Under the pieces are notes generated by a model that was not told where the DNA came from, searched no databases, and was given only the letters and a program-made list of their open reading frames with translations. Shown piece by piece: positions 28,301 through 36,560 of a DNA stretch of 64,000 nucleotides; the stretch's first letter is position 1, and every line of letters starts with the position of its first letter. This DNA is from Bryobacterales bacterium (GTDB lineage: Bacteria > Acidobacteriota > Terriglobia > Bryobacterales > UBA6623). Made by a program: the position numbers and the translations under genes. The stretch lies in contig JAJDZN010000255.1 of assembly GCA_022824585.1 (NCBI GenBank), positions 35,166 through 99,165 of the forward strand, in the 5' to 3' direction.

Positions 28301-30740
28301 CCAGCCCTCGGGAGTTGCAGTGGACGGGGCCGGGAATCTTTATGTCGCGGACACCGAGAACGGCCGCGTACGCCGCATTGACAGCGAAGGGACCATTACA
28401 ACTTTTGCCGGCGGAGGGGACCCCCTGCACAACGGGGACCGCGGCCCTGCCGACAAGGCCCGAATCGGCACCGTGCACGGCCTCGCGGTTGATGCCTCGG
28501 GCAATGTCTACTTGGCGAACTCTTCCCAACATCGCGTGCGCAGGTTTTCGCCGGGCGGGCGGATCACGACGTTCGCAGGGACCGGAGAGGCTGGCTATGG
28601 AGGCGATGGCGGTCCGGCCGACAAGGCCCGGGTTTCCCGCCCTACAGGCCTGGCGGCGGACGCGAACGGAAACGTGTACGTAGCGGACACCGGCAATCAA
28701 CGGGTGCGCCGGATTAGTGCGTCGGGACTGATCACGACAACTATCGGCACCGGGCGGGAGCGAGTGCTTTTCAAGGGGGGACCGCCTGCCAAAGGCGGGC
28801 TCCGCAGCTTCACCGCCATCGCCGCTGACGGACCCAGAGGATTCGTCGTCATTGCTCGCAACCGAGTCTGGCGAATCGGCCAGGACGGGGAGGCGACTCC
28901 GATCGCGGGGAGCGGTGACCGGGGGCACGCAGGGGACGGCGGTCCGGCCATCGAGGCCAGCTTGGACAGGCCCGCAAGCTTGGCCGTGGACGGAGCGGGC
29001 AACGTGTACGTCGCCGAGATGCACCGCGTGCGCAGGATCGATTCCGCCGGAGTGATCACCACACTTGCCGGCACAGGCGAGCGCGGACAGGGCTGGCAGC
29101 ATCCTGTGTGGCCGAAAGGGGATCCTGCCTACCCGACGGACGTGGCTACGGACGCGAACGGAAACGTGTACTTTGCGGACCGTGAGCGTCACCGCATCCG
29201 GAGGATCGACTTCTACGGAGAGATCAGCACGTTTGCGGGAACGGGCGAACTTGGAGAGTTGGGAGACGGCGGTCCCGCCGCTGCCGCGTGCTTCGACGAG
29301 CCGGCGGGGCTGGCCGTTGGGTCCGACGGCAGTGTTTACGTGGCGGACAGCTGCCACAACCGCGTTCGCAGGATCGACTGGGACGGGACCATCAGCACGT
29401 TCGCAGGCACAGGTGAGCCGGGTTTCGGCGGGGACGGTGGCCCGGCAGTCCTGGCCAAGCTTTGGCGTCCCGTCGGCGTTGCAACGGACGGGGCGGGTAA
29501 CGTCTACATCTCGGACCTGTTGAACTCCCGGATTCGCCGGGTCGGCAGCGACGGCGTCATCGAGACGATTGCCGGGAAGGGCGAGGAGGGGTTCGCGGGA
29601 GATGGGGGGCCTGCGCTCTTGGCGGAGTTCCGCGAACCCACTGCGGTGGCCGTGGATGCAGCGGGCAGCGTCTATATGGCGGATTCCGGAAACGACCGCA
29701 TCCGCAGGATCGACGCGGACGGCACTATCACGACCTTGGCGGGCATCGCGGGGCAGGCGGCATCGGAAGAGGGGGCGCCGAACAGTGCCGATGACGGGAG
29801 TCCCGCTGGTCGCTTGCGCCTCAACGGCCCCGGCGGCGTCGCGACCGATGCGGCAGGCAACGTCTTCGTGGCAGACACTTTCAATCATCGCGTGCTCGTC
29901 ATTGACAGTCGCGGCGGGATCACGACTCTCGCGGGCGGGGATCAAGCGGGACTCCACGGGGACGGCGGTCCAGCGAACCAAGCCGGGCTCAATTGCCCAA
30001 GCGGGGTGGCGGTGGATTCGTCCGGCAATGTCTTGATCGCGGACAAGAACAACCTTGCCGTGCGCAGGGTCGATCCCGAGGGAATTCTCACCTCGGTCCA
30101 CTTGACATCTACATATGGCGGGGACGACGGGCTGGCTACAGAAGCCGCGTTTGTCGGGCCGCTGGGACTGGCGGCCGACTGGCACGGAAACGTCTACGTC
30201 GCCGATGCGGGCGACCACAGGGTACGCAAGATCAACCCGAGTGGTACGATCACCGCATTCGCAGGCACGGGGGAGCAGGGGTTCGAAGGGGACACCGGAC
30301 CCGCGCGTGCGGCTCGCTTCGACCGACCGTCCAGCGTCACGCTTGATGGAGCCGGCAACGTCTATGTCGCCGATGCGTCGGGGCAACGGATCCGGAAAAT
30401 CGATGCCGCCGGGACGGTCGGCAGCATGGGGGGGACGGGCGCAAGCGGCTTCAGCGGCGACGGCGGACCCGCTACGGAGGCGTCGCTGACCGCGAAGGAC
30501 ATCGCCGCTGACGAGGGAGGCAACCTCTACATGGCAGACGGACTGCGGGTGCGACGGATCGACGCGCTGGGCGATATCACCACGATCGCTGGGACGGGGA
30601 GCATGGCCTTCGGCAGGGAAGGCGGCCCGGCGGCGGCAGCCGGCCTCAGCGCGGTCGGGATCGCAGTGGGTGAAGGCGGCATCTGGTTCGTGGACCTCGT
30701 GAACCAGCGGATTCGCGCGCTGCAACGGTACTCATATTGA
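25359..30740 (+). CDS. Giant NHL-repeat protein 1 (about 30 NHL units with inserted module)
   Basis: 1793 aa from a GTG at 25359. The protein is almost wholly built of about 30 units of roughly 56 residues. A typical unit reads GLAADxxGNLYVADxxxHRVRRIDPDG, then ITTVAGTGxxGxxGDGGPAxxAxL, which is the NHL/teneurin-type beta-propeller pattern. That would make about four or five six-bladed propellers. Unit 6 is interrupted by a non-NHL module of about 123 residues (337-459) ending GGRWRLAEY. There is no signal peptide in the called frame, although such proteins are usually secreted. A second NHL giant lies downstream. Such propellers bind other proteins or carbohydrates. No catalytic residues are recognised. 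Confidence 0.85.
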   Translation: MIETLAGILKPSSNADGVPAIWAGLNSPSGLAADNKGNLYVADEADYRVRRIDPDGIISTIAGTGERGFSGDGGPATHAELEGPSSLALDGVGNLYVAESHYHRVRKIDPDGIITTVVGAGMPGFSGDGGLGTEALLDSPAGLAADGSGNLFVSDRGNHRIRRVGPDGVITTVAGRGRCGKVGDGGPATEAYLWHPAGLAADRIGNLFVSDSSNHRVLRIDRDGMIETIAGRGYGSLLGDGRPATEASLLLPDALALDSSGNLYVGDGDDHRVRKIDPTGRIWTVAGNGTIGSGGDGGPASEACIYRPAGLAVDAEGNLFIADDGNQNVRVVRLKRLVTVDLGRTGKRIDFARTPSGTLARGGRFYTEGSEFRDGVESYVLRTRPDGVVDAIQPGRAQDVRLPGGRVLRLAAREDDEWKVGPRTVRNGDRHVEGGTEYFLELVGGRWRLAEYRIWTVSGPPEPVRCAPTPATDIEEPTDVAVDASGNLYIAEFGGDRVLRVAPDGSVATAVETGADRATQTSDASGSLELRCPEHLEIDTDGNLYVVEWSRRGIWRIATDGSVSKVTVKGPRRLGSGRDGDAAKSAMFPIVGGIADDGAGNIYVSDKYGHRVQRIDPDGWISTIAGIGAPGFDGDGGPASQAVMDSPTALASDRAGALYVADSGNARIRRIDRDGIIDTVAGSDEKIIAAEGVPAIEAHLQRPRGLATDRAGNVYVVEHAGQRIRKIDPSGTITNLAGTGKRGGAGDGGPASAAELYWPDGIAADRNGTLYVAELVGHRVRQIDPNGRISTVAGRGKRGFEGDGGPAVAAKLFRPQGVAVDKSGAVFVADSGNHRVRRIDPEGRISTLAGTGEAGYGGDGCPAAEAELNEPCGIAADGAGNVYVCDSKNHRIRRIDAKGMIATVAGTGTPGHGGDGGPAIEATLHWPALVATDERGNVYVGDRNNERVRKIDADGIITTVVGTGQPGYAGDRGPADRAQLSQPSGVAVDGAGNLYVADTENGRVRRIDSEGTITTFAGGGDPLHNGDRGPADKARIGTVHGLAVDASGNVYLANSSQHRVRRFSPGGRITTFAGTGEAGYGGDGGPADKARVSRPTGLAADANGNVYVADTGNQRVRRISASGLITTTIGTGRERVLFKGGPPAKGGLRSFTAIAADGPRGFVVIARNRVWRIGQDGEATPIAGSGDRGHAGDGGPAIEASLDRPASLAVDGAGNVYVAEMHRVRRIDSAGVITTLAGTGERGQGWQHPVWPKGDPAYPTDVATDANGNVYFADRERHRIRRIDFYGEISTFAGTGELGELGDGGPAAAACFDEPAGLAVGSDGSVYVADSCHNRVRRIDWDGTISTFAGTGEPGFGGDGGPAVLAKLWRPVGVATDGAGNVYISDLLNSRIRRVGSDGVIETIAGKGEEGFAGDGGPALLAEFREPTAVAVDAAGSVYMADSGNDRIRRIDADGTITTLAGIAGQAASEEGAPNSADDGSPAGRLRLNGPGGVATDAAGNVFVADTFNHRVLVIDSRGGITTLAGGDQAGLHGDGGPANQAGLNCPSGVAVDSSGNVLIADKNNLAVRRVDPEGILTSVHLTSTYGGDDGLATEAAFVGPLGLAADWHGNVYVADAGDHRVRKINPSGTITAFAGTGEQGFEGDTGPARAARFDRPSSVTLDGAGNVYVADASGQRIRKIDAAGTVGSMGGTGASGFSGDGGPATEASLTAKDIAADEGGNLYMADGLRVRRIDALGDITTIAGTGSMAFGREGGPAAAAGLSAVGIAVGEGGIWFVDLVNQRIRALQRYSY
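25440..30728 (+). repeat. Tandem 168-base (56-codon) coding repeats of NHL units
   Basis: About 30 diverged copies in register, most exactly 56 codons long. Each has GNxYVAD and GDGGPA as fixed points. Units 10, 19, 20, 24 and 26 deviate most. The repetition is at the protein level, with third positions varied, so it is old rather than a recent expansion. Confidence 0.85.
26367..26735 (+). other. Non-NHL module inserted in giant NHL protein 1
   Basis: Codes for residues 337-459 (LVTVDLGRTGKRIDF to WTVSG). It interrupts the propeller after the first half of unit 6. Its end (EWKVGPRTVRNGD, then FLELVGGRWRLAEY) matches the N-terminus of the second giant NHL protein (GAWQVEGVAIRNGS, then LLEFIGGRWRLAEY). 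It looks beta-rich. I do not recognise it as a named domain. Confidence 0.7.
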
Positions 30741-31121
30741 GGCGACCCGTGCCCGAATCGCGGCACGCTCTGAGTACTCCTGCGGGGTTTCGCTTGGGAG
30801 TCCAAGCGGATGGCGGTGGATCGGAACCCCTCTCGGAGGCCGAGCCGTTCCAACATGAGTCCACGGGCGCGTCAGGCTGTAAAGAAAGCACCGCGCGGAC
30901 AAGCGAAACGATCAGCACCGGCAATACGAGGCAGCCTATGTAAGCGATGCAAATCTCGCGATCCGCTCCGCGAGACTCGCACTCGCACATCTGTCCCAGT
31001 CGGCCCAAATGAACAGTTCCGTCTGCACCAATGGCGGAGCGAACAACCTATGCCACACGGTGATCTCTGGCACGGAGCAAAGACAGCATGGCCGACCTAG
31101 CGCGTCCGACCTTGCCCGATC
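30741..31121. other. Gap after giant NHL gene 1
   Basis: 381 bases with no gene recognised. A 6-bp stem (CGTGCC/GGCACG) at 30748-30767, 7 bases beyond the stop, could be a transcription-end hairpin but lacks a T-run. The remainder shows nothing I can support. Confidence 0.4.
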
Positions 31122-31361
31122 TCAGTCCCGCAGTCCTAGGAGACGGAGCAGGAAGTCCCACGCCATAAGCGCGATTTGCCATGCAAACCATGCGACGCCG
31201 AATACGAAATACAAGATGGCGAGGGCAACAATATAGAAGAAGACGAAGCCGAGCAGCTTGAGGAGAAACCCTTCATCCAGACCCTTGAAGGGCGACATCA
31301 ACAGCACCGCCAGAGGAAGGGCAAGGCCAAAAATCCACCGGTGGATGACAATGCTCCGCAC
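31122..31361 (-). CDS. 79-aa small membrane protein A (convergent to NHL 1)
   Basis: Highly hydrophobic throughout, with two or three predicted membrane segments (about 8-24, 32-56 and 57-76) and a short charged loop (FKGLDEG). It ends AWDFLLRLLGLRD. The codon pattern and extreme hydrophobicity make it unlikely to be a random frame. The GTG start at 31361 has no clear ribosome binding site, so the start is uncertain. It is read towards the NHL 1 gene. A second membrane protein of exactly the same length occupies the same position after NHL 2. No family recognised. Confidence 0.6.
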   Translation of the reverse strand: MRSIVIHRWIFGLALPLAVLLMSPFKGLDEGFLLKLLGFVFFYIVALAILYFVFGVAWFAWQIALMAWDFLLRLLGLRD

Positions 31362-31584
31362 GTTATGAGCTTATCGTGCGGCCAGCCCGCCGGACTCCAA
31401 AGCGATCTACGCCACAACCACTCAAGCCAAATGTCGGCGTGGCACGGGTCCGGAGAGTCGATCTATGCCGCCCTCGCGCAAATGGGCAGTGCAGGCCCCG
31501 GAATGCCCGGTGCGACAATCGAGGTTCGCATTCGGTGCCGGGCACCCGTCGGACAGGCCGACGTAATTCCCGTGCTTTCCCGGT

Positions 31585-34500
31585 TTGCGGGCACAGGTTG
31601 CAGTTGTGCCGTCCGAATCGCAGAAGCAGTTTATCCCGATCACTGGCTGCGAGCCCGTGGAGATCGTCCGGAGTGAAGGCGCCTGGCAGGTTGAGGGGGT
31701 TGCGATCCGCAACGGGAGCCGCGTCCTTCACAAGGGCTTGGACGCTCTCTTGGAGTTCATCGGCGGTCGCTGGAGGCTCGCCGAGTACGTGGTCGAGACC
31801 GTCCTAGCAGGGCACCCACCCGAGTCGGGACCTGCGGCCGCCACCACCCTCCGCTACCCGTCGCACCTTGCAGCCGACTCTGCTGGCAATGTATACGTCG
31901 CTGAACCGGAGCGCAACGTCGTGTGGCGTATAGACTCCTGTGGCCTGATCGCCCCGCTGGCCGGCACTGGGGACCGCGGCTTTGGTGGCGATGGCGGGCC
32001 GGCTGACAAGGCACTCCTAGCCTCGCCCCACGGGTTGGCGGCCGACAGAGAGGGCAACCTGTACATCGCGGACTCCTTTAACCACCGGATCCGCAGGGTT
32101 GATCCGACCGGCAAGATCGAAACCGTTGCCGGTACCGGCAAGCCCGGCTACGGTGGGGACGGCGGGCCGGCCGTCGCGGCCGCGTTGCGGCGGCCCGCCG
32201 GGGTGGCGCTCGGTGCGGGCGGCGAACTGCTTGTGGCCGACACCGGCAACAACCGTATCCGCAGGATCAACGTGGCGAGCACGATCACGACGCACGCTGG
32301 CTCAGGAGAAATGGGATTCGGAGGAGCTGGCGGGCCCGCTACCGAGGCTAGCTTGACGTGGCCCCGCAGCATCGCCGCGGATACCGCAGGAAACGTCTAC
32401 GTCGCCGATATTCGCCACTTCCGCGTCCGCAGGATCGATCCGCAGGGTATCATCCGCACCATCGCGGGCACCGGCATGCCCGGCTACAGCGGAGACGGCG
32501 GGCTGGCGACCGCAGCCAAGCTTGGCTGGCTTGGCGGACTGGCGTTGGATGCTGACGGCAACCTCTACGTCACCGACCGCAGCAACTTCTGTGTGCGCCG
32601 GATCGACGCAGCAGGAGTCATCCGGACGGTTGCCACGGCTCCTCGCCGGGACCTTTCACCATTAGTCTTGGGCGGCGAGGCCGTGATCGCCACACCCGAT
32701 GGGTTGACGGTCGACGTAGCGGGAAACCTTTACCTAGCAGACCGGTCCGGCCACAGGGTACACAAGGTGACGCCCGGAGGCACCGCGACCACGATTGCCG
32801 GCACCGGAATGCCGGGATACGCCGGGGATGGTGGGCCAGCCTCCGAGGCCCGCTTGGACCAGCCCTGCGACCTAGCCTCGGACCCGGCTGGCAACCTGTA
32901 CATCGCCGACAGCTGCAATAACCGGATCCGCAAGGTTGACGCCTCGGGACGGATGGCAACGGCAGCCGGATCGGGCGGCTGGGGCCAATGCATGGACGAC
33001 GCCCTAGCTGCCGACACGTTGCTCGCAACGCCGGAGCGCGTCATGGCAGGCCTCAAGGGCGAGTTCTACCTCTCGGGGGACGACACGGCTCTCGACACGG
33101 CCAACTCCCGCGTGTACAAGGTCAACCCCCAAGGGCTCACAAGCACCATCTCGACAGTGGCTCGCCCCGGTGATTCCCGCTACTGGCCAGAGCGTTTCGC
33201 GGTTCCCGATACCAGCTTAGATCCAGACCGGCTGGGCGCTGAACTGGCAGCCGGCCGCTGCACCGCAGAGTGGTACCACGACATCGTACGCCGGATCGAT
33301 GTCGACGGACTGATAAAGGCCATCGCGATCCGTCCCTGCCGGTCCAGATCGGATGGCGAGCCGGATCCCTCGGAAGCGCCGTTCGCTCCCTGCGACATTG
33401 CCGCGGACAGCGCGGGAACGATGTACCTAGCGGACCGCGACAGTGGCAAGGTGCTGCGCATGCAAGCCAATGGCTCGGTCAGTCCAGTCACCGGAATCGT
33501 CGGTGGACCCGCTGTTGGGCCGACCAGCCGAGACGCCGACACCTGGCTCGAGGATGCCGCCGGAATCACGCTCGATGGGGATGGGAATGCGTACTTTGTG
33601 GCCTCGAAGCGGGTCTGGAAGCTGGATGGCTCCGGAGTGGTCGCGCCCTTCGCAGGTACCGGGGAGGAAGGCTATTGGGGCGACGGCGGGCCCGCCACGG
33701 CTGCCGGTCTCGACGGCGCGGCGGGATTAGCAGCTGACGCGCAAGGGAACGTCTACGTCGCGGAGACACGGAATCGCCGCGTCCGCCGCATCGACCGGTC
33801 CGGGATCATCACGACCGTTGCCGGCACGACCGCGAGTGCCCGGTCGCGCCAACGCGGGCTTCCAGATGCGCACATGGGCTGCGCCGTTGGGCTGGCGGTG
33901 GATGCAGCGGGCAATATCTTCGTCAACGACGGCGACGATGATCGGCTCTGGAAGATAGACCCATCAGGAGCGGTTGCCAAGGTTCCCGGAACCGGCGAGG
34001 ATCCAAGAGCCGGGGACGGCGACCCGTCCGGAGTAGCCGTGGATGCGGCAGGAAACGTCTACGTGGCCGACGCGGCGCACCACCGGGTGCGCAAGATCGA
34101 GCCAACCGGCTTAGTCTCGACGGTGGCCGGCACTGGCGAGGACGGGTACAGCGGAGACGGCGGTCTGGCCACTCAGGCTGAGCTCTCGCAACCGAGTGGT
34201 ATCGCGGTTGATGGGGACGGAAACCTGTATGTAGCAGACTGGATGTGGAACGTCATACGCAAGGTCGACACTGCGGGAACCATCACAGCATTCGCCGGGA
34301 CTGGAGAGGAGGGATTTGGCGGGGATGGTGGCCTAGCACTCCAAGCGAAGTTCTTCGGGCCCATGGGCCTAGCGCTCGACCGCGACGGGAACCTGTACGT
34401 GGCCGACGACGGCAACGGCCGAATTCGCCGGATTGATCGTTCAGGGATCATTACGACCATCGCAGGAACCGGTGACACACGCATGGATGGGAATTGCGGG

Positions 34501-35703
34501 CCGGCCCTTCGAGCCCAGTTCCTGTGCCCGACCGCGCTGGCGGTGGACAGCGAAGGCAGCGTGTATGTAACGGAATCCGTGGACAGGTGGCATGACGCTC
34601 CGAACTGGATCCGCAAGATTGATCCCAACGGTAGGATCAGAGTATTCGCTGGGGCGCTCGAGCCCGGCTACGCCGGGGACGGCGGCCCGATCGCAGACGC
34701 CCTGTTCCGCCAACCGAACGGAGTGGCGTTCGACTCCGAAAAGAACATGTATGTCGCTGACGGCCAGAACGCCCGAGTCCGCAAGATCGACCCAGCTGGC
34801 ATAGTCACTACGGTCGCTGGATATCCCGTCAGGCCCGGATACAGTGGAGACGGGCAAGCTTCAGAATCCGAACTTGGATGCCCGGCCGATGTCGCAGTTG
34901 ATCCGAACGGCAACGTCTATGTGGCCGATTCCGGGGACTGCCGCGTGCGTAAGATCGATTCTTCGGGAATGATCACAACGCCGGTCGACGAAGGGACAGA
35001 CACCGAGGGCAGCCCCATTCGGTTGCGATACAGGCATGCCATGGCGCTCCGGAGCCGTAGCTCTCGCACCGACCCTCCCGAAGCACCACCGGGAACGCCC
35101 AGACTGCGATCGGATGAGATTACGACGGACACCGCGGATTTACACGCGGGTCGGCAAGCGGCAGGGCCGGAAGCGGGCACGGGGGCCGAAATGCTAGCGG
35201 CGGAGACACACGGCGTTACTCTGGGAGCTCATCCATCACCTCCAAGAACGCCTCCGATGAAGCCTTCGAGCATCGCCGTTGACGTGATGGGCAATGTTTA
35301 CGTCGCCGACAGGCGAAACTACCGAGTCATCCGGATCGACCCGGCTGGGAGCGCCTCCACGGTGGCCGGCACCGGGGAGCCGGGACACTCCGGGGACGGT
35401 GGGCCTGCGGTGGACGCTCGCGTTCACGCCGAGCACGTGACGGTAGATGCGGGCGGCGACGTATTCGTAGCCGGCGGCAACTGCGTGCGCAGGATCGACT
35501 CGTCGGGGACGATTACGACCGTCGCGGGCGACGGTTCGGACCGCTATTCCGGTGACAGCGGCGCGGGGGCTGCCATAGGCCTGTCCATCTCCGGGCTGGC
35601 GGCCAGTCCGGCAGGCGACCTCTGGGTCGCGGATCGGGAGAATCGAAGGATCCGGGTGTTGCGGCGTTGCCATCCCCCACACCGGGCTGAGTCCGGAAAC
35701 TGA
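31585..35703 (+). CDS. Giant NHL-repeat protein 2 (about 21 NHL units), 5' end probably incomplete
   Basis: 1372 aa from a TTG at 31585; an in-frame stop lies just upstream at 31564-31566. Residues 1-76 align with the second half of the module inserted in NHL 1, so the protein begins in mid-domain with no signal peptide. About 21 NHL units of 56 residues follow (PSHLAAD at residue 92 onward). Unit 8 carries an insertion of about 60 residues, and a Pro/Thr/Ala-rich linker of about 94 residues (34981-35262) separates units 18 and 19. The C-terminus (RRIRVLRR) resembles that of NHL 1 (QRIRALQR). Likely extracellular by family, but export is unexplained. Could be a 5'-truncated duplicate of NHL 1. 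Confidence 0.8.
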   Translation: MRAQVAVVPSESQKQFIPITGCEPVEIVRSEGAWQVEGVAIRNGSRVLHKGLDALLEFIGGRWRLAEYVVETVLAGHPPESGPAAATTLRYPSHLAADSAGNVYVAEPERNVVWRIDSCGLIAPLAGTGDRGFGGDGGPADKALLASPHGLAADREGNLYIADSFNHRIRRVDPTGKIETVAGTGKPGYGGDGGPAVAAALRRPAGVALGAGGELLVADTGNNRIRRINVASTITTHAGSGEMGFGGAGGPATEASLTWPRSIAADTAGNVYVADIRHFRVRRIDPQGIIRTIAGTGMPGYSGDGGLATAAKLGWLGGLALDADGNLYVTDRSNFCVRRIDAAGVIRTVATAPRRDLSPLVLGGEAVIATPDGLTVDVAGNLYLADRSGHRVHKVTPGGTATTIAGTGMPGYAGDGGPASEARLDQPCDLASDPAGNLYIADSCNNRIRKVDASGRMATAAGSGGWGQCMDDALAADTLLATPERVMAGLKGEFYLSGDDTALDTANSRVYKVNPQGLTSTISTVARPGDSRYWPERFAVPDTSLDPDRLGAELAAGRCTAEWYHDIVRRIDVDGLIKAIAIRPCRSRSDGEPDPSEAPFAPCDIAADSAGTMYLADRDSGKVLRMQANGSVSPVTGIVGGPAVGPTSRDADTWLEDAAGITLDGDGNAYFVASKRVWKLDGSGVVAPFAGTGEEGYWGDGGPATAAGLDGAAGLAADAQGNVYVAETRNRRVRRIDRSGIITTVAGTTASARSRQRGLPDAHMGCAVGLAVDAAGNIFVNDGDDDRLWKIDPSGAVAKVPGTGEDPRAGDGDPSGVAVDAAGNVYVADAAHHRVRKIEPTGLVSTVAGTGEDGYSGDGGLATQAELSQPSGIAVDGDGNLYVADWMWNVIRKVDTAGTITAFAGTGEEGFGGDGGLALQAKFFGPMGLALDRDGNLYVADDGNGRIRRIDRSGIITTIAGTGDTRMDGNCGPALRAQFLCPTALAVDSEGSVYVTESVDRWHDAPNWIRKIDPNGRIRVFAGALEPGYAGDGGPIADALFRQPNGVAFDSEKNMYVADGQNARVRKIDPAGIVTTVAGYPVRPGYSGDGQASESELGCPADVAVDPNGNVYVADSGDCRVRKIDSSGMITTPVDEGTDTEGSPIRLRYRHAMALRSRSSRTDPPEAPPGTPRLRSDEITTDTADLHAGRQAAGPEAGTGAEMLAAETHGVTLGAHPSPPRTPPMKPSSIAVDVMGNVYVADRRNYRVIRIDPAGSASTVAGTGEPGHSGDGGPAVDARVHAEHVTVDAGGDVFVAGGNCVRRIDSSGTITTVAGDGSDRYSGDSGAGAAIGLSISGLAASPAGDLWVADRENRRIRVLRRCHPPHRAESGN
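31858..35665 (+). repeat. Tandem 168-base coding repeats of NHL units, second array
   Basis: About 21 units of the same type as in the first array, in the same phase, with two interruptions (about 33034-33390 and 34981-35262). Confidence 0.8.
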
Positions 35704-36053
35704 CTCGTGCCGGGATTGCTGGGGCTGACCGCAGCGAAGCCTGTAGGTTCAGCTAATGGGGGAATCGCTGGCAACGGACGGGGTGGCACCTGAACGGTCC
35801 TCGATCGCCTCCTCGGAGCCGTTTCACAGGCGAGGAATTCTGCGATGCACCTGAGAGCATGCAGCGCGGAACTGTACGGCTCAGTCGCCGAGACCAACTG
35901 CTAGCGGAAGCGGTGCGAAGGCTGACCGTCGCTACAGCCTTCGAGCTGTGACTTGCCGGGATGATGAATACGCTCTGCCTGCGGAAAGAAACGCCCGACT
36001 ACGAGCCGTTACCCGGCTGGAGTCGCGACTGCACTGGCATTCAGGCGGCGGGG
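35704..36053. other. Gap after giant NHL gene 2
   Basis: 350 bases with no gene recognised, matching in length the 381-base gap after NHL 1. By eye the two gaps share no obvious sequence. Confidence 0.4.
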
Positions 36054-36293
36054 CTAAGGTCGCGCCTCGTCGGCCGCGGCCTTAAAGAACTCCCAAGCCA
36101 AGGCAACGACCATGCCGAAACCGAGCCACAACAGAAAGTCGACCGGGTCGCGCCGGAACCAGACGTAGGCCACGAAGAGCCAAATGGCGCTCCGCACGCC
36201 CCGGAACGAAAGCAGAAGGCCGACGACAAGGCCGATTCCGGCCCAAGCCACATAGAGAGCATAGCATTGCAGACCTAAAGGACTGGTCGGCAT
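36054..36293 (-). CDS. 79-aa small membrane protein B (convergent to NHL 2)
   Basis: 79 aa from the ATG at 36293, with GAAGGG a few bases upstream. The frame is open further upstream (to 36452), but that part is Arg/Ser-rich and not protein-like. Two or three membrane segments are visible (about 9-29, 34-46 and 52-70) with a basic RRDPVD loop and a charged end (AWEFFKAAADEARP). Its end shares only AW[DE]F[FL] with protein A, so homology is unproven. The same length (240 bases), orientation and distance from its NHL neighbour as protein A suggest a repeated gene pair. Confidence 0.65.
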   Translation of the reverse strand: MPTSPLGLQCYALYVAWAGIGLVVGLLLSFRGVRSAIWLFVAYVWFRRDPVDFLLWLGFGMVVALAWEFFKAAADEARP

Positions 36294-36560
36294 TATCCCT
36301 TCGTCCTTGGTGCCCAAGCTCGACGAAGGCTCCGACCGGTGCCCGATTATCGGCGTTGAGCGAGCGCTCCGTCGGGGTTTGAGGCGCGTCCGGCACATGC
36401 CGCGCCAAACCGAACACCTGACACGCCGTGAGCGCGTCGAAGGCCAGGGCACTTCACGAACCGGCTGCTAGTCGCCCGCAACCGCTTCCGCGGAGTGCGC
36501 ATGATGGTCAAGGACGGATTCGTCTGGCCTCTCTCTGATGGCCGCGAGGCTCGGCGGAGT

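Noticed and set aside
27564..30725. A 1053-codon open frame on the minus strand opposite giant NHL 1
   Set aside because: It mirrors the NHL repeats in the opposite frame. Such long antisense frames are expected in GC-rich repeats with regular codon usage. Its residues show no family motif and it has no start signal.
31176..31676. A 166-codon plus-strand frame overlapping membrane protein A and NHL 2
   Set aside because: It runs opposite a strongly hydrophobic protein and then out of phase with NHL 2; no family text or start signal.
25440..35665. A CRISPR-like or satellite-type repeat array
   Set aside because: The repeats have no spacers and a 168-base period equal to a 56-codon protein unit. 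They are the coding repeats of NHL propellers.
36294..36452. Longer start for membrane protein B
   Set aside because: The extra 53 residues are Arg/Ser-rich with no conservation-like pattern, and the ATG at 36293 has a ribosome binding site.
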